Shown: positions 1-7,842 of the stretch, one piece after another
Layout of the letters: each line of letters opens with the position of its first letter
Numbering within the stretch: position 1 is the stretch's first letter
Source: Streptomyces sp. CB02414
Lineage (GTDB): Bacteria > Actinomycetota > Actinomycetes > Streptomycetales > Streptomycetaceae
Assembly (NCBI RefSeq): GCF_001905385.1
Contig: NZ_LIPF01000004.1
Coordinates: forward strand, 62,001 to 126,000
Reading direction: 5' to 3'
Length of the DNA stretch: 64,000 bases
Made by a program: the position numbers and the translations under genes
Notes under the pieces: generated by a model
What the model was told of the DNA's origin: nothing
Seen by the model: the letters and a program-made list of their open reading frames with translations, nothing else
The model's database searches: none

Positions 1-716
1 ACGACCCGCTCGGCGGGCGCGGTGCCGACGGCGAGGAAGGCCTGCGCGGTGTCCTTGACGAAGGTGAAGTCCCGGGTGGGGCGCAGGTCGCCGAGGGTGA
101 TGGTCCGCTCCCCGGCCGCCACCTGCCCGATGACCGTCGGGATCACCGCCCGCATGGACTGGCGGGGCCCGTACGTGTTGAACGGCCGCAGCGTCACCAC
201 CGGCGTGTCGAAACTGGCGTGGTAGCTGTCCGCCAGCCGGTCGCCGCCCGCCTTGGACGCGGCGTACGGCGACTGGGTGTGGATCGGGTGGTCCTCGGTG
301 ATCGGCACGGTCCGCGCGGTGCCGTAGGTCTCGCTGGTGGAGGTGTGCACCAGCCGGGGCGTGCCCTGCGCGCGCACCGCCTCCAGGACGTTCAGGGTGC
401 CCGTGACGTTGGTGTCCACGTAGCTGTGCGGTGCCTGGTAGGAGTACGGGATCGCGATGAGCGCGGCCAGGTGGTAGACGCAGTCGGCGCCCTCGGCGAG
501 GTGGCGGACCGAGCCGGGGTCGCGGACGTCGCCGAGGACGATCTCCACCTGGTCGAGCACGTCGGGGGAGAGCGTCTCCAGCCAGCCGTAGGAGGAGAAG
601 GAGTTGTACTGCGCCATGGCCCTCACCCGGTGCCCGGAGGCGACCAGCGCCTCGGTGAGGTGGGAGCCGATGAAGCCCTCGGCTCCGGTGACGGCGGCGA
701 GCGGTGTGGCGGTCAC
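1..716 (-). CDS. NAD-dependent nucleotide-sugar 4,6-dehydratase/epimerase, LegB-type (3' end cut by window)
   Basis: Extended short-chain dehydrogenase acting on a nucleotide sugar, here truncated after about 238 residues by the window start. The Rossmann motif TGAEGFIG lies at residues 10-17, and the catalytic pair is Tyr151 and Lys155 in YAASK, with TSTSETYG just upstream. The stretch around YNSFSSYGWLETL and the PFNTYGPRQS block are typical of LegB-type 4,6-dehydratases rather than GalE, but epimerase activity cannot be excluded from sequence. The start is a GTG at 716. It is the last visible gene of a four-gene minus-strand operon with a PelF-like glycosyltransferase and a polysaccharide deacetylase, so I infer it makes the sugar donor (a modified UDP- or GDP-HexNAc) for that polymer. 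Family is secure; substrate is inference. Confidence 0.88.
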   Translation of the reverse strand, partial: MTATPLAAVTGAEGFIGSHLTEALVASGHRVRAMAQYNSFSSYGWLETLSPDVLDQVEIVLGDVRDPGSVRHLAEGADCVYHLAALIAIPYSYQAPHSYVDTNVTGTLNVLEAVRAQGTPRLVHTSTSETYGTARTVPITEDHPIHTQSPYAASKAGGDRLADSYHASFDTPVVTLRPFNTYGPRQSMRAVIPTVIGQVAAGERTITLGDLRPTRDFTFVKDTAQAFLAVGTAPAERV

Positions 717-833
717 GCGGGGTCCTTCCGGTCGGTGGATCGGTGAGTGGAGCGGTCGGTGTATCGCTGGGTGACGAGGCGCGGGCAGCGGACCGCCCGT
801 GTCCGGTGGCGGTACGGCGGTCGCGCCGCGGCC

Positions 834-2243
834 TCATGCATGGGCCGCCGGCCGGCCCAGCAGCCGCAGCACGCCCCCGGTGAGACAGAGCGCCGCGCCG
901 CCGCAGCACAGGGCCAGGGCCGTCGAAGGACCCGGCGGGAGCCCGGCCAGGAGGACCGTGCCGGCGCCGGCGGCCGCCGTCAGGCACAGGACGGCCGGCA
1001 GCCAGGCCACGCCGAAGGCCTGGAGCAGCAGGGACGTCCACAGCACCGCCGCGAGCAGCAGCAGCGTGACGGGATCGGCGTCCACCAGCAGCGCGGCGGG
1101 CAGCAGCGGGCCGAGGTAGGCCAGCAGGCAGCCCGCCAGGACGGCGGCGGACCGCACCCGGAAACCGGCGGGCGTGGTGGTGCTCCGCAGCGCGGCCACC
1201 GACAGACCCCGGTACCGGTACAGCAGCCACTCCGCCGGTCCCATGCTCAGCGTCAGCACGATCACCGCCCATGGATGGTGACGGCCCGCCAGGAACACCA
1301 GCGACCCGGCGGCCAGCCCGAACAGGCCGTACGGCAGCGAGCTCAGCGGGCGCGGGCGGGCGGCGTTCGGGGCCGGCGCGGCGACGAGCGCGCCGCGCAG
1401 CGCCCACCCCGCCGCGGTCACCGCGCCGAGGAGCGACAGCAGGGGCAGCCCCGCCCGCAGGACGTCGCCGGGGTCCCACCACGGCAGCGTCGCCGCACCG
1501 GCGATCACCGGCGCGAGCGCCGCCAGCAGGAGCCGCTCCCGGCCCAGCACCAGCAGCACTCCGGCCGCCGCGAGATACCCCGACTGGACCGCCACCGCCA
1601 GGGCCGACGCCCCGGACCCGGTGAGGAACACCCCGGCCGCGGCCGCCGCGAGGGCGCCCACGGGCGCTCCCCTGGCGAGGGTGCGGCCCGCCTCCCGCCG
1701 CCCGGTCGTCAGACGCAGGTACGCCCGGTGGCCCAGCGCCTGGTTCCACGCCCAGGACAGGAGGCCGGCCACCACCAGGGCCCGCACCGTCCCTTCCGCG
1801 GGCAGCAGGTGCCCCGCGAGCGCGTACGCCAGGCCCGGCAGCGCGAACAACGCGCCCCGCAGCGCGCACCGCACGTGGTCGGGCCGCCAGGGGTCGGCGG
1901 GGCGCGGGGGGTCCGGGAAGCGGCGCGGCACCCGCTCGTACAGGGCCGTGGCGAGCGAGAACAGGTCGCGGTGCCCGTACCGGTCCGCGATCACCTCGCC
2001 GGTCAGCCCCTCGGACTCCAGCAGCGCGGCCACCTCGTACGGGTGGACGGCGGGCGCGACGCGGTCGGCGAGTTCGGCGGCCAGCCGGTCGACCGCGTCG
2101 CGCCGGACGTCGTGGCCGGGGCGGACCAGGGCGAGCGTGTGCCGGTCGGACTCGCGCCCGGCGGGGGCGCGTTCGGTCGCGAGCCGGAGCGCAAGCGTGT
2201 CCTGTTCGGGGCCGCCCGGTTCGAGGGCCATGGGTCCGCTCAT
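834..2243 (-). CDS. Polytopic membrane protein of the exopolysaccharide operon
   Basis: A 469-residue protein with a soluble N-terminal segment of about 115 residues followed by roughly ten to twelve hydrophobic Ala/Leu/Val-rich segments to the C-terminus, consistent with an integral membrane transporter or polymer-translocation protein. The ATG at 2243 overlaps the stop of the upstream glycosyltransferase gene by four bases (ATGA), a sign of translational coupling. I do not recognise a named domain. In Pel systems PelF is partnered by the twelve-helix flippase-like protein PelG, so this protein occupies the place where PelG would be expected, but the resemblance is positional, not a sequence match I can show. 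The N-terminal block around YGHRDLFSLATALYERVP is probably a cytoplasmic helical domain. Confidence 0.8.
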   Translation of the reverse strand: MSGPMALEPGGPEQDTLALRLATERAPAGRESDRHTLALVRPGHDVRRDAVDRLAAELADRVAPAVHPYEVAALLESEGLTGEVIADRYGHRDLFSLATALYERVPRRFPDPPRPADPWRPDHVRCALRGALFALPGLAYALAGHLLPAEGTVRALVVAGLLSWAWNQALGHRAYLRLTTGRREAGRTLARGAPVGALAAAAAGVFLTGSGASALAVAVQSGYLAAAGVLLVLGRERLLLAALAPVIAGAATLPWWDPGDVLRAGLPLLSLLGAVTAAGWALRGALVAAPAPNAARPRPLSSLPYGLFGLAAGSLVFLAGRHHPWAVIVLTLSMGPAEWLLYRYRGLSVAALRSTTTPAGFRVRSAAVLAGCLLAYLGPLLPAALLVDADPVTLLLLAAVLWTSLLLQAFGVAWLPAVLCLTAAAGAGTVLLAGLPPGPSTALALCCGGAALCLTGGVLRLLGRPAAHA

Positions 2244-3763
2244 CCGGTCGCGCTCCCCACCGGGGCACCGCCCGCCGCCGCGAACGCGTCGTCGGCGAAG
2301 GACGCGGGCGTGGCCGCCCCGCCGAACGCCGACAGTTCCAGGTAGATGGACCGGAAGGTGTCGATGGTCTGGCGGAGGGTGAACTGCTCGATCACCCTCA
2401 GCCGGGCCGCCTCGCCCATCGCCCGGCGCCGCCCGGCGTCGCGCAGCAGTTCCAGCGCCGCGGCGGCCATGGCGGCCGGGTCGCGCGGCGGTACCACGAG
2501 TCCGGCGCCGCCGACCGCCTCCCGGACGCCGCCGACGTCCGTGGAGACGGTCGCCCGCCCGCACGACATGGCCTCGATCAGCGTGAACGGGAAGCCCTCG
2601 CTGATGCTGGACAGCATCACCACGTTCCCGGCGGCGTAGGCGTCCTTGATGTCCTCGACCCGGCCCTCGAAGGCGACCGCGTCACCGTGTCCGAGCTCCG
2701 CCGCCAGCGCCTCGCAGCGCTCCCGGTAGGCCTCGCCGCCGCGTGGCGTGCCGCCGAACAACCGCAGCCTGGCGTCGGGCAGTTCGGCCCGCACCAGGGC
2801 GAAGGCACGGATCAGGGTCTCCAGGTCCTTGATCGGGTCGACCCGCCCGGCCCAGCTGAGCACGGGCCGCGCGGGCTCGGGGCCGGCGGGCGGGAACGCC
2901 GCCGGGTCGACGCCGTTGTAGACCGTGCGTATGGACTGGGGCGCGGCGCCGCCCTGTTCCTCCCACAGCCGGTTGTAGCGGTTGCCCGGGGTGATCAGGG
3001 CGGCCCGGCGGTAGGTCTCCTCGGCCAGCAGCCGGAAGAAGCCCAGCAGGAGCGCCTTGACCGGCCAGCGGTAGGGGGCGGTGCGGTAGCCGAGGTAGCG
3101 CTCGCGCAGGTAGACGCCGTGCTCCGTCAGCAGCAGGGGCACCCCGTGGCGTTCCAGCCCGGCCAGGCCCGGCAGCACGGCGACACCGCCGCTGACCGCG
3201 TGCGCCACGCCCTGTTCCGGGTACGGCGCGGCCAGCGGACGCAGGGCGTGCTCCAGCAGCGCGGTCGCGGTCACCGCGTCGTGCAGGGTGGGCCGGGCCT
3301 CGCGCACGGGCAGCCCCGGCCGGTTCCAGACCGCCGTGAGGACGGAGATCGCCCGGTCGCCGCGCAGGAACGGGCTGAGCGCCCCGTCCGCGGCGGCCCG
3401 CGCCAGCCGGTACAGGGCGGGAGCGAACCCGTGCTCGGCACGCGGATCGAGCAGCGCGGTGACGAACCGCTCGTAGTCGGCGGCGAGCCGGCCGGCCCGG
3501 CGCCCGCGGGGAGCGCGCCCCTGCGGAGCGGCCCCCCACATGGGGACGGAGACGACCCGGCCGACGTGCGCGGGAACGTCCCAGACCAGGGGTTCACGGC
3601 CGGTGCCGGTGACGGCGACGACGTCGAAGTCGAGGTCGGGCATGCCGGTGACGAGCTGGTCGCACCAGACGCTCACGCCGCCGTGACTGTGCGGGTAGGT
3701 GCCTTCGGTGAGCAGGGTGACGCGCGACGCGCCGGAGCGTCGCGCGCCGTGGGGAACGTGCAT
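2240..3763 (-). CDS. PelF-type GT4 glycosyltransferase
   Basis: A 507-residue retaining glycosyltransferase of the GT-B fold, GT4 family. The N-terminal half, beginning VTLLTEGTYPHSHGGVSVWC, is the DUF3492-type domain characteristic of PelF, the enzyme that polymerises GalNAc/GlcNAc-rich Pel polysaccharide from a UDP-sugar in the cytoplasm. The C-terminal half is a standard Glycos_transf_1 domain with the nucleotide-sugar EX7E motif in SEGFPFTLIEAM and the GRVDPIKD element. It follows the deacetylase gene by 53 bases and overlaps the membrane-protein gene by four, so the three are likely one transcript. The start is ATG with several arginines before the first strand; a start closer to VTLL is possible. 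Family assignment is strong; the sugar polymerised is inference. Confidence 0.9.
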   Translation of the reverse strand: MHVPHGARRSGASRVTLLTEGTYPHSHGGVSVWCDQLVTGMPDLDFDVVAVTGTGREPLVWDVPAHVGRVVSVPMWGAAPQGRAPRGRRAGRLAADYERFVTALLDPRAEHGFAPALYRLARAAADGALSPFLRGDRAISVLTAVWNRPGLPVREARPTLHDAVTATALLEHALRPLAAPYPEQGVAHAVSGGVAVLPGLAGLERHGVPLLLTEHGVYLRERYLGYRTAPYRWPVKALLLGFFRLLAEETYRRAALITPGNRYNRLWEEQGGAAPQSIRTVYNGVDPAAFPPAGPEPARPVLSWAGRVDPIKDLETLIRAFALVRAELPDARLRLFGGTPRGGEAYRERCEALAAELGHGDAVAFEGRVEDIKDAYAAGNVVMLSSISEGFPFTLIEAMSCGRATVSTDVGGVREAVGGAGLVVPPRDPAAMAAAALELLRDAGRRRAMGEAARLRVIEQFTLRQTIDTFRSIYLELSAFGGAATPASFADDAFAAAGGAPVGSATG

Positions 3764-3816
3764 GGCTGTGCTCCACGGCCGAGGTGGGTGTGCGGTCCTT
3801 CGGTGGCGTGCCGTGC

Positions 3817-5958
3817 TCAGCGCTGTGCGCCGTACGGCACCGGTTCGGTCACGCCGGCCGGCACCCGGGTGCGGGGCGCGGTGGGGACGGCGGGGCCGGT
3901 CCGGTCGGCCGGGAGGGTGACCCCGTCGCCGGGCACGGTGGCCGAGGACGGCAGGGTCAGGGCGAGCGTCCCGCCGGACGTGTCCGTCCAGCCGGAGAGC
4001 GCGCCGGCGTAGGCCTCGCCGAAGCCCGTGCCGCCCTGCCGGGTGCCCTCGGGCATCGTCGCCGTCACGGCCAGCCCGTCGGGTGCCCGCACGGTGACGG
4101 CGTCGCCGACGCGGTAGGCGGTGACCTGTCCGGCGTCGACCGCGTTCCGCCAGGTGGCGCGGCGCCGCATCTCGACGCCGATGTCCGCCATGCGGAGGTT
4201 CACCACGGGGGCGCTGTCGGCGAACAGGCCGGCGTAGCTCTCCAGTACGCCGTCCAGGACGGGGTAGGCGATGCGGTCCTCGGCGAGGTTCGACTGGTGG
4301 ATGAAGTGCGGCCTGGGATCGTTGGACAGGACGTGTCCGAGCGCGATCCGGGTCTCCAGCGGCACGATGTGCCCGGCGTAGCCGGTGGCCGGGTCCAGCG
4401 GGGCGGACAGGCAGGTGGACGTCGCGGGGTTGTCCTCGCAGATGCCGCTGCCGCCCTGGGCGCGGCTGGTGTAGATCCAGTTGTACTCGTCGACCTGCTC
4501 GGCCGCGCGGCCCGCGTTGTAGAAGACGTTCATCGGGTAGCGGGAGACCGTCGTGGCGCTGCCGACCCGCCGCTGGACGGGGTCGCGGGAGTTGTCCGAG
4601 GCGAGCCAGGCGATGCCGGTGTCCGTGAGGGCGGGGCCCAGGTTCGGGTTGTCCTCGGGCTGCTGCGGGGTGACCTTCAGACCGGAGTGTTCACCGGTCA
4701 CCAACTCGTCGTTCCTCAGGGGGAGTCCGGCCGTCTCGCCCCAGACACGGTTGGTGGCGATCTCGTCGGCGATCTCGTTCCGGCTCACCCACTGGGTGCT
4801 GCCGTCGGGGTCGGTCGCGCACTTCCACGGGACGACGGTGACGTCCTGCCGGCAGCCCAGGAAGGCGTGCGTGTAGGTGTGGTTGATCCAGCGGAACTGG
4901 CCGCGGTCGGCGATCAGCTTGTCGGCGAGCGGGTCCGCGCCGCCGTTGTCCTGGCGGTGGTCGACGCTCCCGGAGCCGTTGTAGGCGAGGTCGAGGGTGA
5001 AGTCCCGGCTCTCCTGCCAGGCGGTGGCGTGGTCGACGTCGGCCGGGACCATGCGGATCGGGTTCGGTGTGCCCTCGCCCGGCGGGCAGTCCACGTCGCC
5101 CGGCGTGCAGTTGAGCTCGGTGTCCCAGCGGTCGTCGGCCGCGAAGACGTCGTCCACGTGCACGGCGAAGTAGTTGCGGTCGGCGCCGAGGTGGACGCCC
5201 CCGGTCATCCACTCCACGATGCCCCGGGCGAGCAGCCGGAACTGCTGCTGGTGCTGGTTGTAGACGAAGGTGACGACCAGTTCGCGCCGCCCGTCGTGCC
5301 GGTACTCGCCGACCAGGGAACCCTTCGTGGGCCGCCCCGGGATCGCGGCCTGGACGTAGGGCACGAAGTCGGCGCCGGGCGCGGGTGTCGAGAGGTAGGC
5401 GTAGGACTCGCCCACGGTGGGGGAGTTGTCCTCGAACGGCACCGTTCCGTCCAGGTACCCGAAGGGCCCGGACCGCCCCGCCTCGGTCACCTCCGCGCGG
5501 ACGCCGTCGACGCTGCCGGCGTACCCGGTGCCGACGGCGGGCTGGAGTCCGACCTCGGGGCGGGCGTAGGTGTAGGCGTCGACCTGCGGGATCTCGTAGG
5601 CGCGCTCGTAGTCGGCGAGCGCCGTCATCTCGGCGGAGCCCGCCGGGAAGGGATTGTCGTTGGGCAGGACGACGGCCTGGAACCGGGCGCGCGGACGTCC
5701 GTCCACGGTGTCCGCGAGGAACCCTGCGTCGATCACGGGCCGCCCGGCGTCCCGCAGGTCGACCTCCGTGTACGGCGTGCCCGCGGTCTCCAGTTCGGCG
5801 GCGATGGCGTCGGTGGCCGGCCCGCCGTCGCTCACGACCAGCACCCGCAGGTCGATGCGCGGGGCCGGTGCGTCGGCGTGGGCCGGCCCGGCCGGTAGTC
5901 CGAGCGACGCGATCAGCGCGCCCACTGCGAGCGCCGTGGTGCGTATGGTCCGCTTCAT
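3817..5958 (-). CDS. Secreted polysaccharide deacetylase, CE18/Agd3-like
   Basis: A 713-residue exported protein. A Sec signal peptide is visible (MKRTIRTTALAVGALIASLG, then AHA at about residue 28). The central region has a metal-dependent deacetylase signature: HVDDVF at residues 267-272 and NHTYTHAF with His360 and His364, giving the Asp-His-His set of NodB-like carbohydrate esterases. Length and arrangement (N-terminal domain, deacetylase barrel, small C-terminal beta domain) resemble Agd3, the fungal galactosaminogalactan deacetylase that founded family CE18 and has bacterial relatives. It is the first gene of the operon with a PelF-like polymerase, so I infer that it de-N-acetylates the polymer outside the cell, making it cationic and adhesive. 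RBS-like GGGAGG lies about 14 bases before the ATG. Deacetylase function is well supported; the CE18 label is from remembered family features. Confidence 0.85.
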   Translation of the reverse strand: MKRTIRTTALAVGALIASLGLPAGPAHADAPAPRIDLRVLVVSDGGPATDAIAAELETAGTPYTEVDLRDAGRPVIDAGFLADTVDGRPRARFQAVVLPNDNPFPAGSAEMTALADYERAYEIPQVDAYTYARPEVGLQPAVGTGYAGSVDGVRAEVTEAGRSGPFGYLDGTVPFEDNSPTVGESYAYLSTPAPGADFVPYVQAAIPGRPTKGSLVGEYRHDGRRELVVTFVYNQHQQQFRLLARGIVEWMTGGVHLGADRNYFAVHVDDVFAADDRWDTELNCTPGDVDCPPGEGTPNPIRMVPADVDHATAWQESRDFTLDLAYNGSGSVDHRQDNGGADPLADKLIADRGQFRWINHTYTHAFLGCRQDVTVVPWKCATDPDGSTQWVSRNEIADEIATNRVWGETAGLPLRNDELVTGEHSGLKVTPQQPEDNPNLGPALTDTGIAWLASDNSRDPVQRRVGSATTVSRYPMNVFYNAGRAAEQVDEYNWIYTSRAQGGSGICEDNPATSTCLSAPLDPATGYAGHIVPLETRIALGHVLSNDPRPHFIHQSNLAEDRIAYPVLDGVLESYAGLFADSAPVVNLRMADIGVEMRRRATWRNAVDAGQVTAYRVGDAVTVRAPDGLAVTATMPEGTRQGGTGFGEAYAGALSGWTDTSGGTLALTLPSSATVPGDGVTLPADRTGPAVPTAPRTRVPAGVTEPVPYGAQR

Positions 5959-6345
5959 GCGGTGAGATTCCCTCCCCCGGGCAGGGGCGGACAGGCTCCT
6001 GCCGGAGCCCGCTCCTCCCCGTGACCACGCCGTCGCCCCCCTGAGACGCCGGTCGTCGACGTTTCCGTCGCGTCACATAGTGATGCGCGTGTGGAGCTTT
6101 TGTGTGCTCGCTGCGGAACTTGACGGAAAAGCGCATGTGTCCATTTACCCGGAACGGGCACGGCCGCGGGCGGCCGGCCGACGCCGGCCGGTGGGCGTCG
6201 GACGGGGTCGTCGGGCCCCTGTGCTGCTGCGAGTCGAAGAGCGGCGACCCCGGAAGCGCTGCTTCCGGGGTCGCGTGGTGCCAGTGGTCTCAACCAGTGC
6301 GCCGACCGGGGCCGGAGCGAGATCAGGTCAGTCGCGCCGTCGCGG
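5959..6345. other. Intergenic region upstream of the exopolysaccharide operon
   Basis: 387 bases with no credible gene. It carries the hairpin terminator of the secreted-protein gene (6244-6274) and must contain the promoter of the deacetylase gene. The stretch 6060-6150 is locally A+T richer than its surroundings, as expected of a promoter. I cannot assign -35 and -10 hexamers with confidence. Confidence 0.6.
6244..6274 (-). terminator. Strong intrinsic hairpin terminator
   Basis: A perfect 14-bp inverted repeat, arm GCGACCCCGGAAGC at 6244-6257, loop GCT, second arm 6261-6274. It lies about 70 bases downstream of the stop of the secreted-protein gene (6346) and upstream of the deacetylase promoter, so it insulates the exopolysaccharide operon. 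There is no U-tract, as is usual in Streptomyces. Confidence 0.82.
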
Positions 6346-6873
6346 TCAGGCGCACAGGACGCGGGTCTCGGGCGTGTGGACCGGGCCGCCGTTGACGCTC
6401 GTGCTGTCGCTGAACTCGACGTAGAAGTACGAGTAGAAGCCGATGTTGCCGTTGCAGCCGGAGTCGGCGGCGACCTGCAAGGTCAGGGTGACGGTGCGGC
6501 TCTGGCCGGGCGGAACGGTCGCGCCGTAGTTGGTGCCGAGGTTGGCGGGCCCGGTGCCGGTGCACGGGACGGCGCCGGCCTCCGAGGCCAGGCTGCAGCC
6601 GGTGAAGGCGTACTTGAGGTCGGGCCGCTGGGTGGTCAGCCAGGTCGGGTCGATCGTCTGGTAGACGAACCAGATGTCGTACGTCTTGTTGTTCTTGATC
6701 GTCATCGACAGGTTCACCGTGCCGCCCGGCTGAGTGGTCGCCGCGTCGGTGGTGAACGTCAGCTCGGCCGGGGCGGGTTCGGCCGCGCTCGCGGAGGGCG
6801 CCAGGCCGAACAGGGCGAGGGCGAGGGCGATGATCGTGGCGAGACCGAGGCGTCTCGTTCGTGTGGATCGCAT
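6346..6873 (-). CDS. Small secreted protein of unknown function
   Basis: A 175-residue protein with a clear Sec signal peptide (MRSTRTRRLGLATIIALALA through about residue 30, ASA cleavage region). The mature part is Thr/Gly/Asn-rich and predicted to be all-beta, with pattern PGGTVNLSMTIKNNKTYDIW and VPPGQSRTVTLTLQV, suggesting an immunoglobulin-like or CARDB-like sandwich. Three Cys residues plus a C-terminal Cys-Ala end suggest disulfides in the exported form. The ATG at 6873 follows a long open frame, but the signal peptide fixes the start. It is flanked by its own terminator (6244-6274) and has a 16-bp perfect palindrome about 100 bases upstream. I do not recognise a family. Confidence 0.78.
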   Translation of the reverse strand: MRSTRTRRLGLATIIALALALFGLAPSASAAEPAPAELTFTTDAATTQPGGTVNLSMTIKNNKTYDIWFVYQTIDPTWLTTQRPDLKYAFTGCSLASEAGAVPCTGTGPANLGTNYGATVPPGQSRTVTLTLQVAADSGCNGNIGFYSYFYVEFSDSTSVNGGPVHTPETRVLCA

Positions 6874-6970
6874 GGCCCGGGAGATTAAGCACGGCCCGGC
6901 CGCACCGTCTGCACCGTCCGGAGCGTGCGGAACGGGGCCCGGCCGGAAGTGTGTGTCCGGTGAAGGACTT

Positions 6971-6986
6971 GTGATGACGTCATCAC
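6971..6986. promoter_or_regulatory. 16-bp perfect palindrome, candidate operator
   Basis: GTGATGACGTCATCAC is its own reverse complement. It sits about 100 bases upstream of the small secreted-protein gene (start 6873, minus strand), a position suited to an activator or distal operator. The owner regulator is unknown; the neighbouring TetR has a different candidate site at 7792-7813. Confidence 0.45.
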
Positions 6987-7054
6987 GACGCGTGTTGGCC
7001 GGTGTTCGCGCACGACAGGGTGGGGGCGGGGGCTGCGCGGCCCCGCGGCGTGCC

Positions 7055-7108
7055 GGCCGTCCGGCGTCCCGGCGGCAATGGCGCATTCCGGGTGCCCGCC
7101 GGACGGCC
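7055..7108 (-). terminator. Long-stem hairpin downstream of tetR gene
   Basis: Arms GGCCGTCCGGCG (7055-7066) and its exact complement at 7097-7108 enclose a 30-base loop that itself can pair (CCCGG at 7068-7072 with CCGGG at 7088-7092). It lies just downstream of the TetR stop at 7119, so a terminator is the simplest reading. Confidence 0.55.
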
Positions 7109-7118
7109 CGGCGGCCCG

Positions 7119-7739
7119 TCAGTCCGCCGGGGTGACGAAGGCCCCCGCGCGCGCCGCCGCCGCGGCGGCATCGGCGGCGCGGTCCGCCGCCGCCTCGTCG
7201 AGCGGCTCGTCGGTGGTCAGCAGGCGGTAGTACAGGGGCGCGGAGACGGCGCGGATCACCTCGCGCGCGTCGGTGCCCGCCGGCAGTTCGCCGCGCTCGA
7301 CGGCCTGCCGGGCGCAGGGCGCCCACTCCGAAACCCGGGTCTCGTAGAACCGGTGCAGGGCCTCCGCCGCCCCGGTGTCGCAGGTCGCGGCGGCGATCAC
7401 CGCCTTGAAGAGCGCGCCCTGACGCGGGTCGGCCAGGGTGCGCCGCACGAGCCGGGCGTTGGCGCGCAGGTCGCCGACGAGGGTGCCGGTCTCCGTGCGG
7501 GGGAGCGACTGCTCCGCCATGTCGGCGAGCAGGTCGGCGACGAGGGCGACCGGAGTTCCCCAGCGCCGGTAGACCGTCGTCCTGCCGACCTCCGCGCGAC
7601 GGGCCACGTCGGCGAGATCGAGCCCGGCCAGACCGTGCTCGGCCAGCGCGTCACCCGCGGCCCGCAGGACGGCGGAGCGTACGCGCGCGGTGCGCCCGCC
7701 GGGGCGGACGCTGCCCGGGTTCACGGCTTCAGACGTCAT
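7119..7739 (-). CDS. TetR/AcrR family transcriptional regulator
   Basis: A 206-residue one-component regulator. The N-terminal helix-turn-helix is visible from about residue 20 to 65 (LADVARRAEVGRTTVYRRWG), followed by an all-helical ligand-binding domain with a TetR_C_11-like pattern and an Ala-rich C-terminal helix. It is transcribed divergently from the aldo/keto reductase gene; the 103-base gap holds a perfect palindrome at 7792-7813 that is the likely operator for both genes. By family habit it would repress itself and the reductase and be released by a small ligand, perhaps an aldehyde or a reductase substrate, which is inference. ATG at 7739. Confidence 0.92.
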   Translation of the reverse strand: MTSEAVNPGSVRPGGRTARVRSAVLRAAGDALAEHGLAGLDLADVARRAEVGRTTVYRRWGTPVALVADLLADMAEQSLPRTETGTLVGDLRANARLVRRTLADPRQGALFKAVIAAATCDTGAAEALHRFYETRVSEWAPCARQAVERGELPAGTDAREVIRAVSAPLYYRLLTTDEPLDEAAADRAADAAAAAARAGAFVTPAD

Positions 7740-7791
7740 AACGGTACTCCGGTTCCATTAGCGGCTCACTCCTGCTAGTCTCTCAACATCT

Positions 7792-7813
7792 TAACGGGAT
7801 GGACGTCCCGTTA
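7792..7813. promoter_or_regulatory. Candidate TetR operator between tetR and aldo/keto reductase
   Basis: Perfect inverted repeat with arms TAACGGGA (7792-7799) and TCCCGTTA (7806-7813) and a 6-base spacer, total 22 bp. It lies 30 bases before the reductase ATG and 53 bases before the tetR ATG, a typical TetR autorepression site. Confidence 0.72.
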
Positions 7814-7842
7814 GGGCGACATATGGCGAAGGGGAGACGGTC

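Noticed and set aside
3784..5898. 704-codon plus-strand frame opposite the deacetylase gene
   Set aside because: Valine/glycine-rich shadow without signal or motif; the minus frame carries a signal peptide and metal-binding motifs.
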